DNA from: E44-bin88 sp050123275
GTDB lineage: Bacteria > Chloroflexota > Dehalococcoidia > Dehalococcoidales > BS750m-G39
Length of the DNA: 64,000 nucleotides
Reading direction: 5' to 3'
Assembly (NCBI GenBank): GCA_050123275.1
Contig: JASFHK010000002.1
Location: 105,121 to 169,120, forward strand
Below the pieces are notes generated by a model. The model made no database searches. It was not told where the DNA came from and saw only the letters and a list, made by a program, of their open reading frames with translations. A program made the position numbers and the translations under genes. Of this stretch, positions 44,081 to 52,548 are shown in pieces (positions within the stretch are counted from its first letter, which is position 1; each line of letters starts with the position of its first letter).

Positions 44081-44250
44081 CGTACGTATTTCTTGCCCAC
44101 CCAATACCCTCCCTATAAGGGTTTAACCCTTATATATCTCCTTGTTGGGACGGGCTGTTCCCCCCCGCTTCTAGGGGTGTTTAAGAGGGGCGTAGCCCCT
44201 CTCTACCTTAAAGGGCGGCGGGTGGGAATAGATAAAAAAGGGGTGGGGGA
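44081..44250 (+). repeat. Intergenic repeat copy R5 (full A + B)
   Basis: Most complete plus-strand copy. Module A: CGTACGTATTTCTTGCCCAC, then CCAATACCCTCCC and the hairpin ATAAGGGTTTAACCCTTAT (44116-44134). Module B: hairpin AGAGGGGC-GTA-GCCCCTCT (44184-44202), CTTAAAGGGCGGCGGGTGGG, AATAGATAAAA and GGGGTGGGG. The outer ends carry CCCACCC and GGGTGGGAA, a short terminal inverted repeat about 130 bases apart. It fills the 307-base gap before the enoyl-CoA hydratase operon. Confidence 0.8.
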
Positions 44251-44289
44251 AGAAAAACTGGTGGGCTGGCTTTTCTCTCCCCGGATGTC

Positions 44290-44318
44290 TTGACGGCGGG
44301 TTGAGGGTTGGTTAAGAT
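44290..44318 (+). promoter_or_regulatory. Promoter of the enoyl-CoA hydratase / sirtuin / acyl-CoA synthetase operon
   Basis: -35 TTGACG (44290-44295), 17-base spacer, -10 TAAGAT (44313-44318). GGAGGGG immediately follows and is 7 bases from the ATG at 44335, so the leader is short (about 10 bases). Confidence 0.55.
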
Positions 44319-44334
44319 GTGGAGGGGAAAAAAC

Positions 44335-45063
44335 ATGCCCTATTCCACATTTAGCTACACCGCCAGGGACCACGTGGCTTACCTTACTCTGAACCGCCCT
44401 GAAGCCGCCAACCGCCTCAATCTTGAGCTTGCCCAGGAGCTTAGCGACGCCTGCCGGCGCGCCAATCAGGACGACGATATCTACGCCGTCATCATCGGCG
44501 GGGCGGGCGACACCTTTTGCGCCGGCAGCGACGGTGTCTACGGCGCCGCCGCGGCGGTGGCCGCCATCGAGAAGCCGGTTATCGCCGCCATCAACGGCGA
44601 CGCCCTGGGGCCGGGACTGGAAATAGCTCTGAGCTGCGACATACGCCTGGCTTCCGATAAGGCCGGCTTCGGTTTCCCCGAACTGGCCGAGGGACTTATC
44701 CCCGCCGACGGCGGCACCCAGCGTCTGGCGCGTCTGGTGGGGCGAGGCAAGGCGCTGGAGCTGCTGCTAAGCGCCCAGGTCATATCCGCCCCGGAAGCCC
44801 TCGAAATCGGGCTTGTAGACCGTCTGGTGGGGGGTGCTAAGCTGGCCGCCGAGGCGAAAACCCTGGCCGGGAAAATCGCTCAGCAGGGCCCTATCGCGTT
44901 GCGCTTCGTTAAGGAGGCGGTGAACAAGGGGCTGGAGATGACTTTAGAACAGGGGCTGCGCCTGGAGGGCGACCTCTATTTCCTGCTCCACACCACCGCC
45001 GACAGGACCGAGGGCATTACCTCTTTCCTCAACAAAAAGAAGCCGAAGTTCGAGAACAAATGA
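44335..45063 (+). CDS. Enoyl-CoA hydratase/isomerase family protein (short form)
   Basis: Crotonase-fold protein, 242 residues, about 15 shorter than usual. The loss is between the first oxyanion-hole region (DTFCAGSDGVYG) and PVIAAINGDALGPGLE. Both catalytic glutamates of classic hydratases are kept (GPGLE and GFPELAEG). Expected to act on short or medium enoyl-CoAs in beta-oxidation or CoA-ester breakdown. First gene of a four-gene operon; ATGA overlap with the next crotonase. Start chosen at ATG 44335 with GGAGGGG 7 bases upstream. Confidence 0.87.
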   Translation: MPYSTFSYTARDHVAYLTLNRPEAANRLNLELAQELSDACRRANQDDDIYAVIIGGAGDTFCAGSDGVYGAAAAVAAIEKPVIAAINGDALGPGLEIALSCDIRLASDKAGFGFPELAEGLIPADGGTQRLARLVGRGKALELLLSAQVISAPEALEIGLVDRLVGGAKLAAEAKTLAGKIAQQGPIALRFVKEAVNKGLEMTLEQGLRLEGDLYFLLHTTADRTEGITSFLNKKKPKFENK

Positions 45064-45776
45064 GCCAGTTCGAGACCATAATCTACGAAAAGAAAGACCG
45101 CCTGGGCTTCATTACCCTCAACCGCCCCCAGGCGCTTAACGTCTATAACATCAAGATGCGCGACGAGCTTCACGAAGTCCTGGGCGCTATCCGGGATGAT
45201 TCTGAGGTCAGGGTGGTCGTTTTTCGCGGCGCCGGGGAGCGGGCTTTTTGCGCCGGCGCCGACCTTTCTGAGTTCCTCACCGCCCCCTCTCCCGTCATCG
45301 CCCGCCGGGCGCGCTGGGAAAGGGATATCTGGGGGCTTTTCTTGAGCATCAACAAGCCGATGATTGCCGCCCTGCACGGCTTCGTGCTCGGCTCCGGGGT
45401 GGAGATTGCCCTCTGCTGCGACATACGCCTGGCTGCGGACGACGTCCGGTTCGGGCTGCCCGAGCCGGGGCTGGGCATTATCCCCGCCGCCGGGGGCACA
45501 CAGACCCTGCCCCGCATTATCGGCGGGGGCAAGGCGCTGGAGATTTTGCTCTCCGGGCGCTGGCTCAAGGCCGAGGAAGCCAGGCGCTTAAAGCTGGTCG
45601 GTAAGGTGCTGCCTAAAAAAGAGCTGATGCCCGCAACCGAAAAACTGGCCCACCGTATCGCCGGCTTCGACCCGCTGGCGGTGGCCTACGCCAAGCAGGC
45701 GGTGACAAGGGGGCTGGATATGAGCCTGGAGCGGGGTTTGGAGCTGGAAGCCCGGCTGGCGGGCTCTTTGCGATAG
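45060..45776 (+). CDS. Enoyl-CoA hydratase/isomerase family protein
   Basis: Second crotonase, 238 residues. Oxyanion-hole region ERAFCAGADLSEF and HGFVLGSGVEIALCCDIRLA; catalytic glutamates in GSGVE and GLPEPGLG; IIPAAGGTQTLPRIIG. It differs from its upstream neighbour throughout, so this is not a recent duplication; the pair may form a heteromer or cover different chain lengths. Overlaps the first crotonase stop by 4 bases and is followed after 9 bases by the sirtuin. Confidence 0.9.
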   Translation: MSQFETIIYEKKDRLGFITLNRPQALNVYNIKMRDELHEVLGAIRDDSEVRVVVFRGAGERAFCAGADLSEFLTAPSPVIARRARWERDIWGLFLSINKPMIAALHGFVLGSGVEIALCCDIRLAADDVRFGLPEPGLGIIPAAGGTQTLPRIIGGGKALEILLSGRWLKAEEARRLKLVGKVLPKKELMPATEKLAHRIAGFDPLAVAYAKQAVTRGLDMSLERGLELEARLAGSLR

Positions 45777-45785
45777 AGGGAGGTC

Positions 45786-46571
45786 GTGCTGGAAAAAGAC
45801 CTGGACGCCCTGGCTGGGGAGGCGGCGGTACTGATTAAAGCCGCCCGTAAGCTGGTGGTCTTCACCGGCGCCGGCGTCAGCACCGAGTCCGGCATCCCCG
45901 ATTTCCGCAGCCCCGGCGGCATCTGGAGCCGTTTCGACCCCGACGACTTCACCTACCAGAAATTCACCACCGACCCCGAGGCCCGCCGCAAGCAGTGGCG
46001 GATGCTGGGGGAGGGGCACCTAACCACCGACGCCCAGCCCAACCTGGCCCACTACGCCATCGCCGAGCTCGACGAAATGGGCAAGCTGGACTGCGTCATC
46101 ACCCAGAACGTGGATAACCTGCACCACAAGGCCGGGGTGCCCGCCGATAAAATCTTCGAGCTGCACGGCAACGTGCAGTGGGCGGTCTGCTTGAGCTGCG
46201 GCAAGCGCTATCCCTTCGAGGAGATTAAGGCCCGCATTGACGGCGGCGAGGAGATTCCCGATTGCGGGGAGTGCGGTGGTATGCTCAAGCCCGACGCCGT
46301 CCTTTTCGGCGAGGCTTTACCCGAAGCCGTGCTGCGGGAAGCCTCCCGGCGCTCTTCCGATTGCGACCTTTTCATCGTGGTCGGCTCGACGCTGGTCGTC
46401 TACCCCGCCGCCTACATGCCCGTTTGCGCGCTGCGGGGCGGGGCGAAACTTATTATCGTCAACCTGAGCGAAACCCCCATGGACGCTCAAGCCGCCGTAC
46501 TCATCAGAGCCGGGGCGGGTGAGGCCATGACCAGGATAGTGGAGATGGCGCGGGAACAAATAAACGGCTAA
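45786..46571 (+). CDS. cobB: NAD-dependent protein deacylase (sirtuin)
   Basis: 261 residues. NAD-binding VFTGAGVSTESGIPDFRSPGG, TQNVDNLHHKAG and catalytic His in ELHGNV; zinc ligands CLSCG and CGECGG. Removes acetyl or acyl groups from lysines. It sits directly between crotonases and an acyl-CoA synthetase whose C-terminal motif contains the conserved acylatable lysine, suggesting local control of that enzyme as CobB does for Acs. GTG start at 45786; GGGAGG is only 2 bases upstream, so the exact start is uncertain. Confidence 0.92.
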   Translation: MLEKDLDALAGEAAVLIKAARKLVVFTGAGVSTESGIPDFRSPGGIWSRFDPDDFTYQKFTTDPEARRKQWRMLGEGHLTTDAQPNLAHYAIAELDEMGKLDCVITQNVDNLHHKAGVPADKIFELHGNVQWAVCLSCGKRYPFEEIKARIDGGEEIPDCGECGGMLKPDAVLFGEALPEAVLREASRRSSDCDLFIVVGSTLVVYPAAYMPVCALRGGAKLIIVNLSETPMDAQAAVLIRAGAGEAMTRIVEMAREQING

Positions 46572-46583
46572 GCGGAGGGGGCT

Positions 46584-48158
46584 ATGATTATAAGCGAGCT
46601 TCTCGACCTTTCGGCGCTGCTGGTGCCGCAGCGGACGGCCATCGCCTTCGAGGGGAGGCGCTACAGCTACGCCGAACTTAAAGCCAGGGTCAACCGCCTG
46701 GCCGACGCCCTGAGCCGGCTGGGACTAGCCAAAGGCGACCGCGCCGCCATCCTCGAGGTCAACTGCAGCCAGTACGTCGAGGCCTGTTTCGCCACCGCCA
46801 GAACGGGCGCCATCTTCGTCCCGCTCAACTTCCGCATCAGGCAGGACGAGCTGGTCTACCTGGTGAACAAGGCCGAGCCCAAAATTCTTTTCGTCGGCGA
46901 GCGCTACGCCGACATGGTGCAAAAGGTCAAAGACCAGCTGCCCTCGGTGGAGCACTACATCATCCTCGGCGATGAACACGCGGGCATGCAGAATTACGAG
47001 AAACTGCTCCAGTCCGGCTCTCCCGAGGACAAGACCTTCGCCGAGATTGGCGACGAGGACGTCGCCGTGCTCATCTTCACCGCCGGCACCACCGGCTTCC
47101 CCAAGGGGGTGCCCCAGGACAACAACGCCTACAGCAGCTACGTGCTGACCAACGTCGACCCGCCCGATATGGAAGCCCCCGCCGAAACCAACGTCTTGGT
47201 GATGCCCCTCTACCACGTGGCCGGTATGCAGGCTTTGATGGCCAGCATCTACGGGGGGCGTACCATCGCTTTAATGCGCCAGTTCGAGGAAAAGGAGTGG
47301 TTCGAGACGGTGCAACGGGAGAAGGCGACGCGGGTGATGGTGGTGCCCACCATGCTGAAACGTATCGTGGACTACCCCGACTTCGATAAGTACAACCTTT
47401 CCAGCGTGCGGGTGGTAACCTACGGCGCCGCCTCCTGCCCCTACGAGGTGCTCAAGAAGACGATAGAGCGCTTCCCGGGGCGGGCCTTAATCAACGCCTT
47501 CGGCGGCACCGAGACCTCCTCCACCATCGCCGCTCTGAGAGCCGAAGACCAGGTCATCACCGGCCAAGAGACCGAGGCCGAGCGGGAGAAAAAGCTGAAA
47601 CGGCTTTCCAGCTCCATCGGCCGCCCCCTGGACGACATCGAAATCCAGGTCAGGGACAAAAAAGGCGAAGAGCTGCCCGCGGGCAAGACCGGCGAAATCG
47701 TGGTGCGCGGCGCCCGCGTCATGAAGGGCTACTGGAAAGACGAGGAAAAGACGAAGAAGGCCTTTACCGCCGACGGCTGGTACCGCACCGGCGACATGGG
47801 CTATAAGGACGACGAGGGCTACATCTACTTAAGCGGGCGCGGCGACGATGTCATCGTCCGCGGCGGCGAGAACATCGGCCCCGACGAGGTGGAAAGCGTC
47901 CTCTCCACCCACCCCAAAATCGAGGAGGCCGCCGTCATCGGGGTCAAGGACGAGGAGTGGGGGCAGCAGGTACGCGCCGTGGTCCGCCTCAAGAAAGGGC
48001 AAAGCGCCGGCGAGGCCGAGATTATCGAATTCACCCGTCCCCGCCTGGCCGGCTTCAAGCGCCCCACCTCGGTCGTCTTCGTAACCGAAGAGTTACCCAA
48101 GACGAGCACGGGCAAGGTGCTGCGCCGTAAGCTCCGCGAAGACTACGGCCGGCCCTAG
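46584..48158 (+). CDS. AMP-forming acyl-CoA synthetase
   Basis: ANL-superfamily ligase, 524 residues, activating a carboxylic (fatty or aromatic) acid as acyl-AMP then acyl-CoA. P-loop-like FTAGTTGFPKGV, FGGTETSS, YRTGDMGYKDDEGYI, the hinge SGRGDDVIVRGGENIGPDEV and catalytic lysine in PKTSTGKVLRRKL. The last is also the usual site of reversible acetylation removed by sirtuins. It lies 12 bases after the sirtuin; its stop overlaps a convergent small gene by 4 bases. Confidence 0.91.
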   Translation: MIISELLDLSALLVPQRTAIAFEGRRYSYAELKARVNRLADALSRLGLAKGDRAAILEVNCSQYVEACFATARTGAIFVPLNFRIRQDELVYLVNKAEPKILFVGERYADMVQKVKDQLPSVEHYIILGDEHAGMQNYEKLLQSGSPEDKTFAEIGDEDVAVLIFTAGTTGFPKGVPQDNNAYSSYVLTNVDPPDMEAPAETNVLVMPLYHVAGMQALMASIYGGRTIALMRQFEEKEWFETVQREKATRVMVVPTMLKRIVDYPDFDKYNLSSVRVVTYGAASCPYEVLKKTIERFPGRALINAFGGTETSSTIAALRAEDQVITGQETEAEREKKLKRLSSSIGRPLDDIEIQVRDKKGEELPAGKTGEIVVRGARVMKGYWKDEEKTKKAFTADGWYRTGDMGYKDDEGYIYLSGRGDDVIVRGGENIGPDEVESVLSTHPKIEEAAVIGVKDEEWGQQVRAVVRLKKGQSAGEAEIIEFTRPRLAGFKRPTSVVFVTEELPKTSTGKVLRRKLREDYGRP

Positions 48159-48418
48159 TCCTTGACGCGGCTGATTTCGAAGATTACCGGGTTTTCGCCG
48201 TCGGGGCAGGCCACCGTGGTCTTGTCGGCGTCCTTTTCCCAGGGGAAGGCGCCGCCGAACATGAGCGGCGTCATGAAGGGGAAAAGGGAGGCCAGGGCGA
48301 AGATGCACATGCCCTGCGGCGTCTTCTCTCCGACCAGCCACTCGTCGCCGACCTTGTGTCCCGCCTCGCAGTGCCCTTTCTGGCTGATTACTCTGACCCT
48401 GACGAAACTTTCCGCCAT
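48155..48418 (-). CDS. TIGR04076 family protein
   Basis: 87 residues matching the TIGR04076 pattern: VRVRVISQKGHCEAGHKVGDEW, MCIFALASLFPFMTPLMFGG and a C-terminal VACPDGENPVIFEI. Three cysteines are kept. No function is known; members are often found near redox or metabolic genes of anaerobes. It begins two bases from the stop of the upstream FeS oxidoreductase gene... the two are transcribed in the same direction, so they probably form an operon. Confidence 0.83.
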   Translation of the reverse strand: MAESFVRVRVISQKGHCEAGHKVGDEWLVGEKTPQGMCIFALASLFPFMTPLMFGGAFPWEKDADKTTVACPDGENPVIFEISRVKD

Positions 48419-48419
48419 A

Positions 48420-50438
48420 TCAATCCTCTAGCTGCGCCGCCAGCAGCTCGGCGATGTCGATTACCTTCAGCTTCTCTTCGGCTTCCTTGGCCTTGATGCC
48501 GTCCTCGAACATCTGCATGCAGAAGGGGCAGGCGGTAACCACCTTTTCCGCCCCGGTCTCCATTACCTGCTCGGTGCGCATCTCGTTGATGCGGCGGCCT
48601 TCGCTCTCCTCAATCCACATGTGACCGCCGCCGGCGCCGCAGCAGAAGGAGCGCCGCTTGTTGCGTTCCATCTCCTTGAGCTTGATGCCGGGGACGGCCT
48701 TGATGAGCTGTCGCGGCGGCTGGTAGATATCGTTATAGCGCCCTAGATAACAGGCGTCGTGGTAAGTGACCACCTCGCTTAGTGCCTTGCCCACCTTGAG
48801 CTTGCCCTCCTTGATCAGCCGGGCGATAAGCTCGGTGTGGTGGATGACCTCGTATTCGCCGCCGAACTGGGGGTACTCGTTCTTGAGGATGTTATAGCCG
48901 TGGGGGCAGGCGGCAACGATACGCTTGACCCCGTAGTTCTTCAGTATCTCTATATTCTTCTCGGCCTGCATCTGGAAGAGGTATTCGTTGCCCATGCGCC
49001 GCGCCGGCTCGCCGCAGCAGCTTTCCTCGGTGCCCAGGATGGCGAAGTTAACGCCGGCGGCCTTGAGCAGCTTGGCCACGGCTTGGGATATCTTGGTGCT
49101 CCTCTCCTCCAGGGCGCCGGTGCAGCCCACCCAGAAGAGGATATCGACGTCGCTGTCGTCGGCCATGAGCTTGACGTCCAGCCCCTCCGCCCAGTCCGTC
49201 CGCGACAGGGTGGTGCCCCGCCAGGGGTGCCCCCTGTCCTCGATGCTCCTCAAAGCCCCCTCCGCCGTCTCCGGCATGGAGGACTGCTCCATGACCAGGT
49301 TGCGCCGCAGGTCGACTATCTTGTCGATATGGTCCACCCAGACCGGGCAGACCTCGTCGCAGGCGCCGCAGGTGGTGCAGGCCCAGATTTCGTCGAGCTT
49401 GATGACGTTCTCGGCCAGCGGCACGTTAGGATTGGCCGGGGCGGCTTCCCCCTTGGCCTTGGCCGCCACCAGCTCGGGCCCCACCGTGAGCAGGTGTTTC
49501 TTTAAGTCCTGAATCAGCTTCTTGGGGTTGAGCATCTTGCCGCTGTTGTAGGCCGGGCAGAGCTCCTGGCAGTTGCCGCAGACCACGCATGAATACAAAT
49601 CAAGGTTCTGTTTCCAGGTGAGCTGGTCGACGGTGGCCACGCCTAGCGTTTCCACGTTCTCCATGTCGATGGGCTGCAGGGCAGTGCGCGGTTGTTTGCG
49701 CAGAATGCCGTTGAAGATGGAGGCGATGACGTGCAGGTAGCGGGTGTAGGGTATGATGGCCAGCACGAAGACCACGGTCAGCCAGTGCGCCCAGAGGAAG
49801 CCGAGATACCAGCCCTCGGAGCCGGTGCTGAAAATATTGCTGATCCAAGCGCTCACCGGGGGCAGCATGGTGTGCCCCAGCCCCGCCGGAGCGTGCCCCA
49901 GCGCTATCTTGGCGCCGATTTCAAAGACGTAGGTCACCGGGTGGGTGAGCACGGATAACAGGATAATCATGGCCTCGGTGGTCTGCTCCCCCTTGAGCCG
50001 TTCGGGGCGGATGATATAGCGCCGGATGATGCCCCAGGCGGCGCCGATGAAGATGAAGACGGCGAAGAAGTCCATCACCCAGACCGAGTAGAAATAGAAC
50101 TGGGTGTCTTCCAGGCCGATGAGGCCGATGCCTTCGGTGAGGATGATGAAGAAGAAGTAGAAAATCAGGGAGATGAAGAAGCCCCAGACCATGAGGGCGT
50201 GGCCCAGAGGCGCCCGGTCCTTCCTCCAGAAGTTCTTGAGCTGGCAGAGCTGGCTGATGACGTAAACCGTCGTGTCCCAGATGGCTCTGATGCGGCTCTT
50301 GGGGGCGGTCTCCTTCTGTCCCAGGAACATGTACTGCCAGAGCTGCCTGAGACGGTAGGCGAAGAGCCCCAGCGTAATCAGTAGTACTCCCCAGAACAGG
50401 ATGTAGAACAAGGTCGTGCCCGGCATAAAGTTATCCAT
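48420..50438 (-). CDS. Membrane FeS oxidoreductase, HdrD-like with cytochrome-b-like domain (candidate ETF:menaquinone oxidoreductase)
   Basis: 672 residues. N-terminal ~260 residues contain about six membrane helices with a nitrate-reductase gamma-like domain (possible haem b histidines), then two 4Fe-4S motifs (CVVCGNCQELCP and CTTCGACDEVCP), and two CCG domains (ESCCGEPARRMGNEY and FCCGAGGGHMW). This is the architecture of DUF224/HdrDE-fused proteins proposed to pass electrons from acyl-CoA dehydrogenases via ETF to menaquinone (EMO). It is convergent with a fatty-acyl activation and hydratase operon, which fits. No etf genes are in the window. Confidence 0.84.
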   Translation of the reverse strand: MDNFMPGTTLFYILFWGVLLITLGLFAYRLRQLWQYMFLGQKETAPKSRIRAIWDTTVYVISQLCQLKNFWRKDRAPLGHALMVWGFFISLIFYFFFIILTEGIGLIGLEDTQFYFYSVWVMDFFAVFIFIGAAWGIIRRYIIRPERLKGEQTTEAMIILLSVLTHPVTYVFEIGAKIALGHAPAGLGHTMLPPVSAWISNIFSTGSEGWYLGFLWAHWLTVVFVLAIIPYTRYLHVIASIFNGILRKQPRTALQPIDMENVETLGVATVDQLTWKQNLDLYSCVVCGNCQELCPAYNSGKMLNPKKLIQDLKKHLLTVGPELVAAKAKGEAAPANPNVPLAENVIKLDEIWACTTCGACDEVCPVWVDHIDKIVDLRRNLVMEQSSMPETAEGALRSIEDRGHPWRGTTLSRTDWAEGLDVKLMADDSDVDILFWVGCTGALEERSTKISQAVAKLLKAAGVNFAILGTEESCCGEPARRMGNEYLFQMQAEKNIEILKNYGVKRIVAACPHGYNILKNEYPQFGGEYEVIHHTELIARLIKEGKLKVGKALSEVVTYHDACYLGRYNDIYQPPRQLIKAVPGIKLKEMERNKRRSFCCGAGGGHMWIEESEGRRINEMRTEQVMETGAEKVVTACPFCMQMFEDGIKAKEAEEKLKVIDIAELLAAQLED

Positions 50439-50482
50439 CGATAGCTGTCTCCTATCCAGGTCCGGTGAGGACGCTTAGATTT

Positions 50483-50503
50483 AAAAAATATCCCAGGATA
50501 TTT
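50483..50503 (-). terminator. Terminator after the zinc-finger membrane gene
   Basis: Minus strand: AAATATCC-TG-GGATATTT followed by T residues. The stem begins at the stop codon of the zinc-finger gene and separates the recA-to-zinc-finger run from the FeS oxidoreductase gene. Confidence 0.65.
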
Positions 50504-50988
50504 TAGCGCAATCTGATGACGGCGACAAATATGCCGACGGCGATGGCGGCTAAATCGAGCAGGTGAAAGGTGGCGTCGTAGTGGAACATCATGTTGAAGG
50601 GGATGCTGGCCAGATAGCTGGCGGGCACGGCCAGGCCGCCGATGAGAGCCAGCCATTTGCCGCGCTTGCGGTTGATGGCGCGGCCGACCACCTCGCCGAT
50701 GGCAAAGCCGACGGCCCCGCCCAGGAATATATTAAAGATGATGTAGGGTAGCAGCGCCCTTAACACCCCCCAGACCAGGCCGGTGGCGATAGCCATACCC
50801 AGCGCCGTGGCCGCGGCGATAAGATAATGCCGGGCGGCGAGGCGGTAGGTGGGCAGTTTTTTTACCCGGGCGCAGTCGGGGCAGCGGGCGCCCACCGGCG
50901 TTTGCACCATGCACTTGAGGCAAATCGGCTTGCCGCACTTGCCGCAGCGCAGTTCGGTCTCGACGTCGGGGTGGTAAGCGCACTTCAT
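50503..50988 (-). CDS. B-box-type zinc finger membrane protein
   Basis: 161 residues. The N-terminal 45 residues have YHPDVETELRCGKCGKPICLKCM and ARCPDCARVKKLP, a B-box-like zinc-binding fold as seen ahead of some rhomboid proteases. About four membrane helices follow, with GGAVGFAIGEVVGRAINRKRG between the second and third. No rhomboid catalytic Ser-His pair is visible, so it is not a protease by sequence. Function unknown. Lies 7 bases after plsY. Confidence 0.75.
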   Translation of the reverse strand: MKCAYHPDVETELRCGKCGKPICLKCMVQTPVGARCPDCARVKKLPTYRLAARHYLIAAATALGMAIATGLVWGVLRALLPYIIFNIFLGGAVGFAIGEVVGRAINRKRGKWLALIGGLAVPASYLASIPFNMMFHYDATFHLLDLAAIAVGIFVAVIRLR

Positions 50989-50995
50989 CGCAGAG

Positions 50996-51700
50996 CTAGT
51001 CCTTCGCCTCTTTTTCGGGGCCGTTGCGGTCCTGGTGTATCCAGGCTTCGCGGTCCCGGATGTCGCGGTCGAAGAGGAAACGGTTGAGCAAAAGCTCTCC
51101 CGTGGGTACCTTAGCCGAAATCCGGGTGCGGCGCGGTGTCAGCCGCCGGATAATCATGATCAAAAACATGGCCAGAAAGCCTAAGGCAAAGGACAGCGGC
51201 TCGCCCACCGCCCAGCTGACGATGGGCATGGCGCCGACGGCGATGATACTGGCCACCGGTATGACGCGGAAGGTGACGATGTTGGCAATCATGATGGCCA
51301 GAAAGGCGATGAGCGCCCAGGGTATCATCAGCCCGTTGAGCAGGGGCATAATCAGCGCCACCCCCATGATGGCGGCGATGCCCCGCCCCCCGCTGAAGCG
51401 GAGAAAGACGGGCCAGTTGTGTCCCACCACCGCGGCCACGCCGATAACCATCTGCTGGGCGGGGGTCAGGCCGAGCAGGTAGGCGACGCCCACCGCCGGC
51501 ATGACCTTGCCGATGTCGAAGAAGATGACGGCGACACCCAGCCAGCGGGCGCCGACCTTGACCACGTTGGCGGCGCCGACGTTGCCGCTGCCGTACTGCC
51601 TGATGTCGATTTTTCGTCCCCAGCGCGCCGCCAGGTAGGCGCTGGGTATGGAGCCCATGAGATAGCCACCGATAATGAGCAGGATGAGTTCAAGAGTCAT
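50996..51700 (-). CDS. plsY: Acyl-phosphate:glycerol-3-phosphate acyltransferase
   Basis: Membrane enzyme making lysophosphatidic acid from acyl-phosphate. The three family motifs are GSIPSAYLAARWG, YGSGNVGAANVVKVGA and VVGHNWPVFLRFSGGRGIA. 234 residues with about six helices; the last ~40 residues are a charged cytoplasmic tail (RDREAWIHQDRNGPEKEAK) longer than in most PlsY. Third from last in the minus-strand run, 15 bases after the PHP gene. Confidence 0.92.
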   Translation of the reverse strand: MTLELILLIIGGYLMGSIPSAYLAARWGRKIDIRQYGSGNVGAANVVKVGARWLGVAVIFFDIGKVMPAVGVAYLLGLTPAQQMVIGVAAVVGHNWPVFLRFSGGRGIAAIMGVALIMPLLNGLMIPWALIAFLAIMIANIVTFRVIPVASIIAVGAMPIVSWAVGEPLSFALGFLAMFLIMIIRRLTPRRTRISAKVPTGELLLNRFLFDRDIRDREAWIHQDRNGPEKEAKD

Positions 51701-51715
51701 CAGTTTGCCTCATGT

Positions 51716-52546
51716 TTATTGTTTTTCTTTGAGGGCGACCAGCCGTTGCACCGACTCCAGGGGAACGTTGGAATCGCCGATGTCGGTCTCCTCGTCGGGG
51801 TCGATGCCGTGGAAGTCGCTGCCGCCGGTGGGGACAAGGTCGTACTTCTGCGCCAGCGCCACCAGGCTGGCCACTTCCTCCTCGCTGTAACCGTCGTAGT
51901 AGGCCTCCATGCCCACCAGCCCGGCCGGTTTCAGCCCGGCAATCAACCCCTCGGGGTCGGGGGTGGTGAGGGGGTGGGCCAGCACGGGCAGGCCTTTAGC
52001 CCTGACGATGATGGCCACCGCCTCGGCGGGGAGCATCTTCTCCCGCTCGACGTAGGCGGGCTTACCGTGCCCCAGGTATTCGTCGAAGGCGTCTTTAAAG
52101 GTGGGGACGTATTTCTTTTCCAGCATGGCGTGGGCGATGTGGGGCCGGCCGATGGTGCTGACGCCGGCCAGCTCCAGGACGCGCCGCCACTCGATGTGAA
52201 TCCCCAGCTTGTCCAGCTTGTCCACCATCTGTTCGGCCCGCCGGCGGCGGGAAGCCTTGAAAGCGTCGAGCTGTGATAGGAAGTCGGGGTCTTTATGGTC
52301 GAAGAAATAACCCAGCATGTGCACCTCGCCCTCGGCGATATCGGTGCTGATTTCGATGCCGGGGATAACGGTGAGGTCGGGGAACTTTTGCGCCGCTTTC
52401 CGGGCGGCGTCAATGCCGTCCACGCTGTCATGGTCGGCTAGGGCGATATAGTTCAAGCCCCGCGCCGCCGCCCTGGCGATAACCTCGGCGGGGGCAAGGC
52501 GTCCGTCGGAGGCGGTGGAGTGGACGTGGAGGTCGACCCGCCCCAA
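51716..52546 (-). CDS. PHP-domain phosphoesterase (RNase AM / TrpH-like)
   Basis: 276 residues. MGRVDLHVHSTASDGRLAP supplies the first metal His pair, ALADHDSVDGIDAA the second, and GGSDFHG the C-terminal pair. The family includes 3',5'-nucleotide bisphosphatase and 5'-3' exoribonuclease activities (YciV). Between ymdB and plsY, 2 bases from ymdB, suggesting a role in RNA or nucleotide turnover with ribonuclease Y. Confidence 0.88.
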   Translation of the reverse strand: MGRVDLHVHSTASDGRLAPAEVIARAAARGLNYIALADHDSVDGIDAARKAAQKFPDLTVIPGIEISTDIAEGEVHMLGYFFDHKDPDFLSQLDAFKASRRRRAEQMVDKLDKLGIHIEWRRVLELAGVSTIGRPHIAHAMLEKKYVPTFKDAFDEYLGHGKPAYVEREKMLPAEAVAIIVRAKGLPVLAHPLTTPDPEGLIAGLKPAGLVGMEAYYDGYSEEEVASLVALAQKYDLVPTGGSDFHGIDPDEETDIGDSNVPLESVQRLVALKEKQ

Positions 52547-52548
52547 GG

